Below are positions 7,447 through 15,820 of a DNA stretch of 17,946 nt, piece after piece. Numbering within the stretch: position 1 is the first letter of the stretch; every line of letters starts with the position of its first letter. The notes under the pieces were generated by a model, which saw only the letters and a program-made list of their open reading frames with translations, had not been told where the DNA came from and searched no databases. The position numbers and the translations under genes are program-made. The stretch is from Legionella_A sp049239925 (GTDB taxonomy: Bacteria; Pseudomonadota; Gammaproteobacteria; Legionellales; Legionellaceae), in the NCBI GenBank assembly GCA_049239925.1, contig JBMLTO010000089.1, positions 1 through 17,946 of the forward strand, given 5' to 3'.

Positions 7447-8716
7447 TGTAGCCACCTACTCAGTTTCTGCTTGGTTAAATTATCTTGAAAATCGCCATGG
7501 CGTAGAAATACAACTAGGATTAGCGCGCATCGATGAGCTAGCGATTAAATTAAATCTTAAAGAGATAAATGCTACGATTATTACTGTTGGGGGAACCAAT
7601 GGAAAAGGATCGACAGTAGGGGCCTTGGAAGAAATCTATTCTGTCGCGGGCTACCAAGTAGCGAGTTATACGTCGCCTCATTTGTTACACTTTAATGAAC
7701 GAATACGCATCAATAAGAAAGCAATTGATGATCGGTACCTCTGTGAAGCCTTTCAATGGTTACACCAATACTCAGAAAGCCGTAGTCTAACGTATTTTGA
7801 AATGACAACAGTAGCTGCACTGTGGATTTTTAAACAATTTAAGTTAGATGTCATTATTTTAGAAGTTGGTATGGGGGGACGTTTAGATGCCACCAATATT
7901 ATTGATGCTGATTTATCAATTGTAACAACTGTTGATTTTGATCATCAAGCATACCTAGGACATACCCTTGAGGCTATTGGTTATGAGAAAGCTGGTATTT
8001 ATCGTTGTAATAAGCCAGCTATTTACGGTGATACAAATCCACCCGCATCGCTAGTAAGATATGCCCGTGATTTAGGCAGCCATTTTTTATCGTTAGGGAA
8101 TGATTTTAGCTATGTAAAAGACCAGGATACAATCACTGTCTTTAATGAACAGATGAATAACTTAGTTAGCTTAACTCAAGTAACGATTAACCCAAAAGCA
8201 GCTGTAGCAGCTGTAATAGCCAGTTATCATTTGCAAAAAAAACTACCTGTTTCACCTAAACAATGGCAACAAGCATTGAGTCATTTATCTATACCTGGGC
8301 GGTTACAAGCTATACAATATGGTAGTCTTAATATTTTATTAGATGTAGCACATAATTCTCAGGCTGTTAACTTATTAGCTAACTATGTTGCCTCCAATCA
8401 ACCTGACGGAAAAATATTTGCCATTTTTTCTGCATTGAAAGATAAAGATTTATGCGGCTTACTTGCACCTATGAAAGGGGTAGTGGATGAGTGGTATCCT
8501 GCTCTGGTCGATAGTAAGCGTGCAGCGAGCTCAGAAGATTTAAAAAGAGCATTTTCTAGCGTTTTAGATCAAACAATAGTCGTTTATGAGAGGCCTGCAG
8601 ATTCTTTTAATCAGGTGAGACAAACAGCTGGTACATTCGATTTGATTATTGTATATGGTTCTTTTCTTACTGTTTCTGCTGTGATGGCCGAGTTAAATAT
8701 TGCTAGTCGGGATTAA
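7439..8716 (+). CDS. folC: Bifunctional dihydrofolate synthase / folylpolyglutamate synthase
   Basis: This cytosolic Mur-ligase-type enzyme joins glutamate to dihydropteroate and then to folates, using ATP. The protein has 425 residues, close to the well-known enterobacterial FolC. Visible motifs are the P-loop TVGGTNGKGST (residues 49-59), YTSPHLLHFNERI, LEVGMGGRLDATN (141-153), EKAGI (183-187) and the C-terminal-domain DVAHN. The ATG at 7439 lies inside the accD stop region (eight-base overlap), suggesting coupled translation. dedD follows five bases after the stop. No key motif is missing. Confidence 0.96.
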   Translation: MTNVATYSVSAWLNYLENRHGVEIQLGLARIDELAIKLNLKEINATIITVGGTNGKGSTVGALEEIYSVAGYQVASYTSPHLLHFNERIRINKKAIDDRYLCEAFQWLHQYSESRSLTYFEMTTVAALWIFKQFKLDVIILEVGMGGRLDATNIIDADLSIVTTVDFDHQAYLGHTLEAIGYEKAGIYRCNKPAIYGDTNPPASLVRYARDLGSHFLSLGNDFSYVKDQDTITVFNEQMNNLVSLTQVTINPKAAVAAVIASYHLQKKLPVSPKQWQQALSHLSIPGRLQAIQYGSLNILLDVAHNSQAVNLLANYVASNQPDGKIFAIFSALKDKDLCGLLAPMKGVVDEWYPALVDSKRAASSEDLKRAFSSVLDQTIVVYERPADSFNQVRQTAGTFDLIIVYGSFLTVSAVMAELNIASRD

Positions 8717-8721
8717 ATATT

Positions 8722-9360
8722 ATGAAAATTACTGTGGATGAAAGAATTAAGCATCGAATAATTGGCTTATTAGTGATTACAGCAATTGCTGTGATTATTT
8801 TGCCTGCTATTATCAATCAATCCAATTATTATGTGGATGAACAATCTCATAATTCAGTATCAATTAAAGAGATTCGTATTGAGCATAAAAAAATTTCCAG
8901 TCGAAAGCCTCCTCGTATTCAACCAGCAATTAACAGTCATATCAAGCTTCCATCTACCATATATCCTATAGTATTTTTACCAAAAACCATGCCTCAATCG
9001 CTTCAGACTATTTCGGCAAAGGCTAAAATTGTAGCTATTCCTATCGTCAAATCACCAGTAGCTGTTTTAAAAAAAGCGAGGGAAAAAAAGCAGATAAATC
9101 GACCTCAACGAACCATGAAAGAAAGCTATATGGTTCAATTAGCTTCTTTTGCTCAACTCAGAAATGCCTTAGCACTTATACAACAATTACAATCTAAAGG
9201 TTATAAGGCTAGTTATACAAAAATATTTGTCAAAGATGGCGCTTTATTCAAAGTGACTGTAGGAGGCGTGGCTAATAGGAATGAAGCATATGTTTTGCAA
9301 CAAAAGCTTGCTAAAGATGTGAAGTTAAATGGTTATATTATTCAACTAGGTGAGAAATAA
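8722..9360 (+). CDS. dedD: DedD-like SPOR-domain protein, single-pass inner membrane
   Basis: This 212-residue protein has a short cytoplasmic N-terminus, one membrane segment (about residues 12-31, IIGLLVITAIAVIILPAII), a poorly conserved basic, proline-containing linker, and a C-terminal SPOR domain (about 134-210, starting YMVQLASFAQLRNALALIQQL). SPOR domains bind glycan strands lacking stem peptides at the division septum, so the protein is expected to act in cell division, in the periplasm. Its identity as DedD rests on this architecture plus its place between folC and cvpA, where dedD sits in many gammaproteobacteria. Sequence outside the SPOR domain is too variable for a firm family call. 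Confidence 0.8.
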   Translation: MKITVDERIKHRIIGLLVITAIAVIILPAIINQSNYYVDEQSHNSVSIKEIRIEHKKISSRKPPRIQPAINSHIKLPSTIYPIVFLPKTMPQSLQTISAKAKIVAIPIVKSPVAVLKKAREKKQINRPQRTMKESYMVQLASFAQLRNALALIQQLQSKGYKASYTKIFVKDGALFKVTVGGVANRNEAYVLQQKLAKDVKLNGYIIQLGEK

Positions 9361-9362
9361 GG

Positions 9363-9914
9363 ATGTCTTGGCATTGGATTGATTATATTATTTGTGGGGT
9401 GATTGGCTTATCAGTTTTAACTGGATTTTTCCGTGGTTTTTTAAAAGAACTAATAGCGCTTTGCGTTTGGTTTCTCGCCATCTGGTTAGCGTTTACTTAT
9501 TCCGCTGATCTTGATCCGTGGGTACGGCCATATATACACGATTCTACAGCTAGACGTGCTGTTTGTTTTGTCATGATACTGTTGGCAACAATTATTGTTG
9601 GTGGCTTATTTAATGCCATATTAAGTTTTATTTTACGACGTTCGGGATTGAGTGGTACCGATAGATTATTAGGATTGGGCTTTGGTTTTGTGCGTGGTAT
9701 TTTTATAGTTGGGTTGATGATGTTAATTGTCAAGCTTAGCGGTTTTCCGTATCAATCATATACGGTTCAATCACAATTCTATTCTAGATTTGATCCTCTA
9801 GTTAGTTGGCTCGCCACATTTACACCGAGCTTAATTGATCAAGTTAAAAATTTAGATAAAGAACATAGCAATTTGTCACAGCAGCTTCAAACATTAGAGC
9901 CATCTGATGATTAA
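9363..9914 (+). CDS. cvpA: CvpA family membrane protein
   Basis: This 183-residue inner-membrane protein has four predicted membrane segments (about 8-20, 27-46, 66-90, 104-124) and the typical CvpA opening, W-x-D-x(7)-GLSVLTGFFRGFLKEL, plus a GTDRLLGLGFGFVRGIF loop. CvpA is required for colicin V export in Escherichia coli and is linked to envelope homeostasis; its molecular role is unsettled. The ATG at 9363 lies two bases after the dedD stop, and AGGTGAG in the end of dedD serves as ribosome-binding site. The C-terminal ~45 residues are polar. purF, which usually follows, is not present; a decayed mobile element lies there instead. Confidence 0.9.
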   Translation: MSWHWIDYIICGVIGLSVLTGFFRGFLKELIALCVWFLAIWLAFTYSADLDPWVRPYIHDSTARRAVCFVMILLATIIVGGLFNAILSFILRRSGLSGTDRLLGLGFGFVRGIFIVGLMMLIVKLSGFPYQSYTVQSQFYSRFDPLVSWLATFTPSLIDQVKNLDKEHSNLSQQLQTLEPSDD

Positions 9915-9932
9915 AGGCGGTTGATAATGCTG

Positions 9933-10143
9933 GGGCGTGTTGACAATTCATTTTCTGGCCTGCGTGCCACAACTTATTTGCGGCATCCATTCGATCTTAT
10001 AAATGGTTGATTAATAGAATTCCAACATCCGAACTCTATGGGTAGGTCTCGCCAAGGGTTTAGACCACAGCTCATCACTGGGTATCCGTCTAGCTATTGC
10101 GAAGTCGCGGTGCGTAGGCGGAGGATGAATTGTCAACACGCCC
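9933..10143. mobile_element. 211-bp internally deleted IS5-like element (MITE-like)
   Basis: The element is bounded by perfect 18-bp inverted repeats: GGGCGTGTTGACAATTCA at 9933-9950 and its complement at 10126-10143. Between them the minus strand keeps two out-of-frame scraps of an IS5-type transposase (listed separately). It is therefore best read as an internally deleted, non-autonomous copy. No clear target-site duplication is visible. With its flanks it fills the 308-base gap between cvpA and ccmA, where only about 80 bases remain outside the element for a ccm promoter. A TTGTCA at 10167-10172 is a possible -35, but I see no convincing -10. A related terminus occurs at 94-110. Confidence 0.8.
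9974..10097 (-). pseudogene. Remnant of an IS5-family transposase
   Basis: Reading the minus strand from 10097, the codons give IARRIPSDELWSK. This resembles the start of IS5-group transposases (MARR...SDELW) with the ATG changed to ATA. After a frame change, the same strand reads NPWRDLPIEFGCWNS, matching the conserved PWRDLP-x-x-FG-x-WN segment that normally lies some 40 residues further in. The frame stops at 9974. The start codon, the intervening residues and the whole catalytic DDE portion are missing, so no active enzyme can be made from it. Confidence 0.7.
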
Positions 10144-10222
10144 TATAAATAATCGTAATTGTTCTCTTGTCAGCCTTTTAAATTATCGCTAGTCTGCAGG
10201 TTTAACTTTAAATACCAAAACT

Positions 10223-10825
10223 ATGCTTGAACTTATTAATCTTGCTTTTGATTACACGGACAAACCTCTTTTGCGGGGAATCAGTCTTGCGGTTAATCCT
10301 GGAGAACTTTTACATATACGTGGTGCCAATGGCAGTGGTAAAACCACCTTGCTTAGATTAATTGCGGGATTGATAAAACCATCAGATGGTGTCATTCGAT
10401 ACCAAAACAAAGAAATTCATGATGATTTATCTTGGTATCAGCAATATATTTGTTATGTTGGACATAAAACGGGATTGAGTAAACAACTAACTTTGCGTGA
10501 AAATTTACTATTTGATCTAAAAAACCAGCATTTATCTGATAATGTAGACATTCTTTTTGACAAGTTTGATCTGGGCTCGTTAACGGAATTACCGTATGGA
10601 TTGCTTTCCATGGGGCAACAACGTAAAGGAGCTTTATTGCGTTTATGTATTTCTAAAGCCAAAATCTGGTTGCTTGACGAACCTTTTGTTGCTTTAGATT
10701 CTCAAGGCATCGAAACATTACTAATATTTATGCATGAACATTTAGCGAATGAAGGACAAATTATTTTGAGTTCTCATCAATCGATATCATTAACTAGCAG
10801 AAACCACCAAGAGTATTATTTATGA
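10223..10825 (+). CDS. ccmA: Cytochrome c maturation ABC ATPase CcmA
   Basis: This 200-residue ATPase subunit of the CcmAB(CD) complex uses ATP to release heme-loaded CcmE from CcmC/CcmD. All ABC motifs are present: Walker A GANGSGKTT (34-42), signature LSMGQQRKG (128-136, the family usually has LSAGQQ), Walker B IWLLDEP (148-154) and the switch His185 in LSSHQ. Length is typical. It is the first gene of the ccm operon. The ATG has no obvious Shine-Dalgarno (preceding bases AATACCAAAACT). It overlaps ccmB by four bases (ATGA). Confidence 0.96.
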   Translation: MLELINLAFDYTDKPLLRGISLAVNPGELLHIRGANGSGKTTLLRLIAGLIKPSDGVIRYQNKEIHDDLSWYQQYICYVGHKTGLSKQLTLRENLLFDLKNQHLSDNVDILFDKFDLGSLTELPYGLLSMGQQRKGALLRLCISKAKIWLLDEPFVALDSQGIETLLIFMHEHLANEGQIILSSHQSISLTSRNHQEYYL

Positions 10826-11517
10826 TTAATTTGGTTACCTTGTTTCAACAACAATTTAAGCGAGAAGTTCTCGTGCAGGTTCGCCAATTACGCTCATTGA
10901 TAAATACCTCCTTGTTTTTTCTAATGATTATGTTTTTTTTTCCACTAACGTTACCACCAGCACCGGCTTTATTACACACTATTATTCCAGGGATAAGTTG
11001 GATCGCCATGTTGCTAGCTATGCTGTTATCAGCAGAACGAATTTTTCAACAAGACGTTGATGATGGGGTTGTTGAACAGTGGTTAGTATCCGGCCAACCA
11101 TTAGCTTTTATCGTTGCGATAAAAATTATAGCGCATTGGATTTTAACGGTGCTACCGATGCTGTTGTTGTCTCCAATTATTGCACTTTTATTTGCCCTGA
11201 ATTTGCATCAAACCTTAACCATTATGCTTAGCTTGGCTTGCGGTTCGCCTGCAATCTTATTTTTATGTGCTTTAGCGGCTGCTTTTGGTATTAGTTTACA
11301 GCAAAAAAGTGTATTAATTGGATTGATCTTATTACCATTAACTATTCCAGTGATGATTTTTGGTAGTGGTGCGATTACCGCTGCGCTGCATGGACTACCG
11401 ATCAAAGGTCATCTTGCCTTAATGTCGGCTATTTCATTAATCAGTATCGGTTTGTTGCCATCTGCGATTGCGGGGGTTATTGGTATAACTACAACTGATT
11501 CTATGAGTGTATCTTAA
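10822..11517 (+). CDS. ccmB: Heme exporter/maturation permease CcmB
   Basis: This 231-residue integral membrane partner of CcmA has about six hydrophobic segments. The early segment FQQQFKREVLVQVRQLRSLINTS, followed by a phenylalanine-rich helix, is characteristic of CcmB, as are the ERIFQQDVDDGVVEQWLVSG loop and the LILLPLTIPVMIFGSGA helix. It works with CcmA, CcmC and CcmD to free holo-CcmE for heme delivery in the periplasm. Translation is coupled to ccmA by a four-base overlap. The 85 bases to ccmC form the largest gap in the operon. Confidence 0.94.
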   Translation: MINLVTLFQQQFKREVLVQVRQLRSLINTSLFFLMIMFFFPLTLPPAPALLHTIIPGISWIAMLLAMLLSAERIFQQDVDDGVVEQWLVSGQPLAFIVAIKIIAHWILTVLPMLLLSPIIALLFALNLHQTLTIMLSLACGSPAILFLCALAAAFGISLQQKSVLIGLILLPLTIPVMIFGSGAITAALHGLPIKGHLALMSAISLISIGLLPSAIAGVIGITTTDSMSVS

Positions 11518-11602
11518 CCATATACAAGGTTCAGTCAATTAAGCTCGTAAAACAAAGATGCCCATGATAAAATTCTTTTTTTATTTGATCTAAACGATTT
11601 CT

Positions 11603-12343
11603 ATGTGGAAATATTTATATCAATTTGCATCGCCTAAATTTTTTTACCGTTTTGCAGGTAACTTTGTCCCGGTAATAGCGATGCTCACATTGTTAACCCT
11701 GTTAGTCGGATTGATTTGGGGCTTGGTATTTGCGCCTGCAGATTACCAGCAAGGCGATGCTTTTCGAATTATTTATATTCATGTTCCGTGCGCATTTTTA
11801 TCGATGGCTATTTATGCTTGGATGGGATTTTTAGCCTTACTGTTGTTGATATGGCAAATTAAAATGGCTGGATTGCTGTTGGTAACGTCAGCTGAACTTG
11901 GCGCCTGTATGGCTTTCCTTGCTTTATGTACGGGTAGCATCTGGGGTAAGCCTATGTGGGGTACCTGGTGGGTATGGGATGCTCGTCTTACTTCTGAGTT
12001 AATTTTATTTTTTCTTTATGCTGCAATCATCGCTACGGCAAATAGCTATAAAGATAAAAATCAAGGAGATAAGTTAGTTGCTATTCTAAGTTTGGTTGGG
12101 TTGGTTGATTTGCCGATTATTCATTATTCTGTCTATTGGTGGAATACGCTTCACCAAGGAGCAACTTTATCATTAGTGTCTAAACCTAAAATTCATAGCA
12201 GTATGCTTTATCCTTTACTTGTGATGTTAGCAGCTTTTTCATTGTATAGTCTGTTGATCATTTTATTAAAGGCGCGTTCTGAGTTGTTACGCAGAGAGCG
12301 GCACCAATCTTGGGTCCACACGTTAATAGAAAAGGAATGTTGA
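11603..12343 (+). CDS. ccmC: Heme handling protein CcmC
   Basis: This 246-residue, six-helix inner-membrane protein attaches heme to CcmE. The tryptophan-rich heme-binding loop reads WGTWWVWDARLTSE (119-132). The two axial histidine positions are kept at H60 (IYIHVPCAF) and H184 (NTLHQGA), the same numbers as in E. coli CcmC. The motif before the second histidine is VGLVDLPIIHYS, with Asp where Asn is common. It starts 85 bases after ccmB without a clear Shine-Dalgarno, so a separate weak promoter or RNA processing in the gap is possible. Its stop overlaps the ccmD start by one base (TGATG). Confidence 0.96.
   Translation: MWKYLYQFASPKFFYRFAGNFVPVIAMLTLLTLLVGLIWGLVFAPADYQQGDAFRIIYIHVPCAFLSMAIYAWMGFLALLLLIWQIKMAGLLLVTSAELGACMAFLALCTGSIWGKPMWGTWWVWDARLTSELILFFLYAAIIATANSYKDKNQGDKLVAILSLVGLVDLPIIHYSVYWWNTLHQGATLSLVSKPKIHSSMLYPLLVMLAAFSLYSLLIILLKARSELLRRERHQSWVHTLIEKEC
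12332..12337 (+). promoter_or_regulatory. Ribosome-binding site of ccmD
   Basis: AAGGAA lies five bases before the ATG at 12343 and inside the end of ccmC. It selects this start over the in-frame ATGs at 12310 and 12337. Confidence 0.6.
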
Positions 12344-12528
12344 TGAACCAACTTCGACAATGGTTTGCAATGGGAGGGTATTCTTTATACGTTTGGCCGG
12401 CATATGGCTTAGTTTTAGCCGTATTAATAATTAATTTATTGTTTATTAGACAACAAGCTCATAAAACGAAAAGGCAATTGAAAAATTGGTTTAAAAGGCA
12501 TCATCATGCATCCAAAACGCAAACGTAG
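12343..12528 (+). CDS. ccmD: Small heme-maturation membrane protein CcmD
   Basis: This 61-residue protein has the usual CcmD plan: a short N-terminus with FAMGGYSLYVWPAYGL, one membrane helix (about 15-35) and a strongly basic cytoplasmic tail. CcmD assists release of holo-CcmE from the CcmABC complex. The start at 12343 is supported by the AAGGAA ribosome-binding site and by the one-base overlap with the ccmC stop. The gene overlaps ccmE by 23 bases, somewhat more than its neighbours overlap. Confidence 0.9.
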   Translation: MNQLRQWFAMGGYSLYVWPAYGLVLAVLIINLLFIRQQAHKTKRQLKNWFKRHHHASKTQT

Positions 12529-12946
12529 ATTTTTTTTATTGATTCTTATACTGATTATTATTGCTGCTGCTGTAGGACTAATGGTTTACGCGTTAAGACA
12601 AAATATCAATTTGTTCTATACACCTAGCCAAATTGCGTTGGGTCAAGCTCCATTGAATCATCCAATTCGTATTGGTGGCATGGTTGTGAAAGGGAGTATC
12701 ACTCGCTTAGAACAAGATAAATTAAATGTTCATTTTAAAATAACTGACTATAAAAAGACAATTATTGTCCATTTTTATGGAATTTTGCCTGATTTGTTTA
12801 GAGATGGGCAGGGGATTGTAGCTAATGGCCAACTGAAAAGTAAGGATTATTTCAATGCCTCTGAGGTGTTAGCAAAACATGATGAAAACTATATGCCTCC
12901 CGAGGTTAAAAGTACCTTGATTACGACGGATAACAAATCATTATGA
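12506..12946 (+). CDS. ccmE: Periplasmic heme chaperone CcmE
   Basis: This 146-residue heme chaperone has an N-terminal membrane anchor (about 9-29) after a basic MHPKRKRR start, then an OB-fold periplasmic domain. The heme-binding motif is intact: LAKHDENYMPPE with H125, which binds heme covalently, and Y129, an axial ligand. It receives heme from CcmC and hands it to CcmF. It starts inside the end of ccmD and overlaps ccmF by four bases, so the whole block is translationally coupled. Confidence 0.96.
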   Translation: MHPKRKRRFFLLILILIIIAAAVGLMVYALRQNINLFYTPSQIALGQAPLNHPIRIGGMVVKGSITRLEQDKLNVHFKITDYKKTIIVHFYGILPDLFRDGQGIVANGQLKSKDYFNASEVLAKHDENYMPPEVKSTLITTDNKSL

Positions 12947-14895
12947 TTGCAGAGCTAGGTTTATACTCATTAATTATTGCGTTAATGTTTTCGATATTAT
13001 TAGGTGTTATTCCGGCTATTGGTATTCGATTAAATCGATTACCGATGATTAAGTCCGCACCGATTTATGTGTGTGGTCAATTTTTATTTATCAGTATTGC
13101 ATATCTGTGTCTAACGTGCTGTTTTTTATTCGATGATTTTAGTGTCGTTTATGTTCTTACGAATTCCAGTATTCAACTGCCTTGGTTTTATAAGCTTTGT
13201 GCAGTGTGGGGTGGACATGAGGGGTCAATGTTGTTATGGGTGACCATTTTAAGTTTATGGATGCTTACCGTTTGCTATTTAAGCTCTTCTCTGGACGAGA
13301 ATATGCGTGTAAGAGTTCTGGTTGTTTTAGGATGGCTGAGTGTTGGGTTTATTCTTTTTTTATTGGCAACATCTAATCCTTATATCCGTCAATTCCAAAT
13401 TCTTGATACGCCGGGTAGAGATTTGAATCCTTTATTACAAGATCCTGGTTTTTTATTTCATCCACCGATGCTTTATATGGGCTATGTTGGTTTTTCCGTT
13501 GCATTTGCATTTGCAATTGCCGTTTTGTGGGCGGGACATCTAGATTCCTCTTGGACTAAGTGGACCAGACCTTGGACACTGGCTGCTTGGTGTTTTCTTA
13601 CCACTGGTATTACGCTTGGTAGTTGGTGGGCTTATCGTGAATTGGGTTGGGGAGGTTGGTGGTTTTGGGATCCGGTTGAAAATGCATCGTTTATGCCGTG
13701 GTTAGTCGGTACTGCTTTAATCCATTCGTTATCAGTTAGCGAACATCGTAATCAGTTCAATGCTTGGACGCTCTTGCTGGCCATTAGTGCATTTTCACTC
13801 AGCTTAATCGGTACATTTTTAGTTCGATCAGGTGTATTAACGTCAGTACATGCCTTTGCTGTCGATCCCCAGCGAGGGGTCTATATCTTAACATTTTTAT
13901 TATTGGTGATTGGTGGCTCGTTATTTCTTTTTGCTATACGAGCACCGCGGTTGCAGCGTCAACAGCAAACCATTTTTTTATCTCGTGAAAGTATCTTATT
14001 ATTAAATAATGTTTTACTGGTCGTGATCATGCTAACTGTACTCATGGGTACAGTTTATCCATTGTTAATCGATGGATTAGGTTTAGGTAAATTGTCAGTA
14101 GGGGCTCCTTATTTTAATGCGGTGTTTATTCCGTTGGCGATACCCTTATTTATCTTAATGGGTTTAGGCATACATCTAAATTGGTTGCGTGATCATTATA
14201 AAAAAATATTAAATCGGTTGAGTTTGCTTGCGATCATCAGTGTAGTGAGTCCTTTTTTACTCTTGTTATACATGGGTGGTTTGTTTAATGGTGCCATGCA
14301 TATAGGTTTAAGTGTTGCTATTTGGATTTTGCTGACAACAATTAAGGCATTTTGGCTTCGTTGTAAACTGCAGGGAATGGTTAATGTCTCTATGGCTTTT
14401 TTAGGAATGGTTATTGCTCATATGGGCGTAGCGGTATGTATCATTGGTATTACAGTATCATCAGGCTTAGGGATGCAAGATGATGTTAAGATGCATCCTG
14501 GTTCTACTATAAGCTTCGCTGGTCATCAAATTACTTTTCACGATGAACAGCCAGTAACTGGTCCCAATTATCGTGGAACAAGGGCACATTTTTTAATAAA
14601 TAAGTATCATGATAGGAAAGATATTTATCCAGAAAAACGCATCTATACCATTGGTCAGATGGCTATGACTGAATCCGCTATTGATGTCACATTGTTTCGT
14701 GATTTGTATATTGCTTTAGGCGAACCTTTAGATCGGCAAACATGGTCTGTACGTTTATATTATAAGCCTTTAGTACGCTGGATATGGGGAGGGGGCGGTT
14801 TGATTTTATTAGGCGGTTTGTTTGCTCTAGCTGATAAGCGTTATTATGTTAAAAAAAAAGTAACTATTTTTGAGATCAATGAGGCTAAATTATGA
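12943..14895 (+). CDS. ccmF: Cytochrome c heme lyase subunit CcmF
   Basis: This 650-residue polytopic membrane protein performs heme ligation to apocytochrome c. Visible are WGGHEGSMLLW (89-99), the WWD loop GWGGWWFWDPVENASF (~235-250), and the four key histidines H173, H261, H303 and H493. The first three have the same numbers as in E. coli CcmF and the last is shifted by two. A periplasmic soluble stretch (~505-610) precedes the last helix, GGGLILLGGLFAL. Length is normal. It overlaps ccmE and ccmG by four bases each. Confidence 0.97.
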   Translation: MIAELGLYSLIIALMFSILLGVIPAIGIRLNRLPMIKSAPIYVCGQFLFISIAYLCLTCCFLFDDFSVVYVLTNSSIQLPWFYKLCAVWGGHEGSMLLWVTILSLWMLTVCYLSSSLDENMRVRVLVVLGWLSVGFILFLLATSNPYIRQFQILDTPGRDLNPLLQDPGFLFHPPMLYMGYVGFSVAFAFAIAVLWAGHLDSSWTKWTRPWTLAAWCFLTTGITLGSWWAYRELGWGGWWFWDPVENASFMPWLVGTALIHSLSVSEHRNQFNAWTLLLAISAFSLSLIGTFLVRSGVLTSVHAFAVDPQRGVYILTFLLLVIGGSLFLFAIRAPRLQRQQQTIFLSRESILLLNNVLLVVIMLTVLMGTVYPLLIDGLGLGKLSVGAPYFNAVFIPLAIPLFILMGLGIHLNWLRDHYKKILNRLSLLAIISVVSPFLLLLYMGGLFNGAMHIGLSVAIWILLTTIKAFWLRCKLQGMVNVSMAFLGMVIAHMGVAVCIIGITVSSGLGMQDDVKMHPGSTISFAGHQITFHDEQPVTGPNYRGTRAHFLINKYHDRKDIYPEKRIYTIGQMAMTESAIDVTLFRDLYIALGEPLDRQTWSVRLYYKPLVRWIWGGGGLILLGGLFALADKRYYVKKKVTIFEINEAKL

Positions 14896-15425
14896 AGCCA
14901 ATATATTGGCGACTATTGCCGTTAATTATATTTACAGTATTAGTTGCTTTTTTTTGGCATGGATTATCGCTAGATCCGCAAAAAATTCCATCCGCTTGGA
15001 TCAATAAACCTATTCCATCATTTAAGCTACCAGATTTACAGGTGAATGGTCAATTTTTTACATCTCAACAATTGCGTGGAAAAATTTCTTTATTAAATAT
15101 ATGGGCCAGTTGGTGTAACTCTTGTGCGCAAGAGCAAATTTTTTTGATGCAGCTTGCAGATGAAGGTATAGATATTTTTGGTCTAAATTACAAAGATCAA
15201 CGTGATGATGCGATAAAATGGCTAAAAAAATGGGGAAACCCATATCAGCAGATAGCTAGTGATAGCTCAGGGAGCGTTGCAATTGATCTCGGTGTTTATG
15301 GTACACCTGAGACTTTCTTAATTGATAGTCAGGGTATTGTGCGGTACCGTCATGCTGGTGTTTTAGATATCGATATCTGGCAACGTGAATTTCTTCCGCT
15401 CCTAAAAAACCTGGAGAACCGATGA
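14892..15425 (+). CDS. ccmG: Thiol:disulfide interchange protein CcmG (DsbE)
   Basis: This 177-residue membrane-tethered periplasmic thioredoxin keeps apocytochrome c cysteines reduced for heme attachment. It has an N-terminal anchor (about 8-24), a WASWCNSC active site (C75, C78) and the cis-proline loop YGTPETFLID (P139). The two residues between the cysteines are Asn-Ser rather than the Pro-Thr of E. coli CcmG, which may shift redox potential. Family motifs NKPIPSFKLPDL and LRGKISLLNIWASW are clear. Four-base overlaps link it to ccmF and ccmH. Confidence 0.95.
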   Translation: MKPIYWRLLPLIIFTVLVAFFWHGLSLDPQKIPSAWINKPIPSFKLPDLQVNGQFFTSQQLRGKISLLNIWASWCNSCAQEQIFLMQLADEGIDIFGLNYKDQRDDAIKWLKKWGNPYQQIASDSSGSVAIDLGVYGTPETFLIDSQGIVRYRHAGVLDIDIWQREFLPLLKNLENR

Positions 15426-15820
15426 AATTGATTAACACATGGATACTTACCTTGGTAGTAGCGGGCAGTTCTATCATTAGTTTTGCCGGGAGCATCTATC
15501 CATTATCCAGTCAACAACAACGTATACAATTTCAACGTTTATTACATGAGCTACGTTGTTTGGTCTGTCAAAATCAAGATTTGGCTGATTCTAATGCCGA
15601 TTTGGCTAAAGATTTAAGGGCTCAAGTTTATCAGCTTGTTAAAGCCAATAAAAATGATAATGAAATTATTCAGTATCTTACAGAACGATATGGCGATTTT
15701 ATACTATTTAAGCCACCCATAACTGTAATGACTGGTTTTTTATGGTTTGGTCCAGCAGTATTCTTATTATTAGGCTTACTGGTATTTTGGGCCACTTGTT
15801 GTCAGCAGAAAAAATCATGA
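15422..15820 (+). CDS. ccmH: Cytochrome c maturation protein CcmH (thiol-reducing subunit)
   Basis: This 132-residue CcmH corresponds to the N-terminal part of the longer E. coli CcmH. A cleavable signal sequence (about 1-22) is followed by the redox motif LRCLVCQNQDLADSNADLA (C46, C49), a three-helix domain ending YGDFILFKPP, and a C-terminal membrane helix (about 103-125). It reduces the apocytochrome CxxCH and acts with CcmF and CcmI in heme ligation. GGAG upstream serves as ribosome-binding site. It overlaps ccmI by four bases (ATGA). Confidence 0.95.
   Translation: MKLINTWILTLVVAGSSIISFAGSIYPLSSQQQRIQFQRLLHELRCLVCQNQDLADSNADLAKDLRAQVYQLVKANKNDNEIIQYLTERYGDFILFKPPITVMTGFLWFGPAVFLLLGLLVFWATCCQQKKS

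Noticed and set aside
11518..11602. Internal promoter between ccmB and ccmC
   Set aside because: Only a TAAAAT-like box is visible without a matching -35, so the gap is noted but not called.
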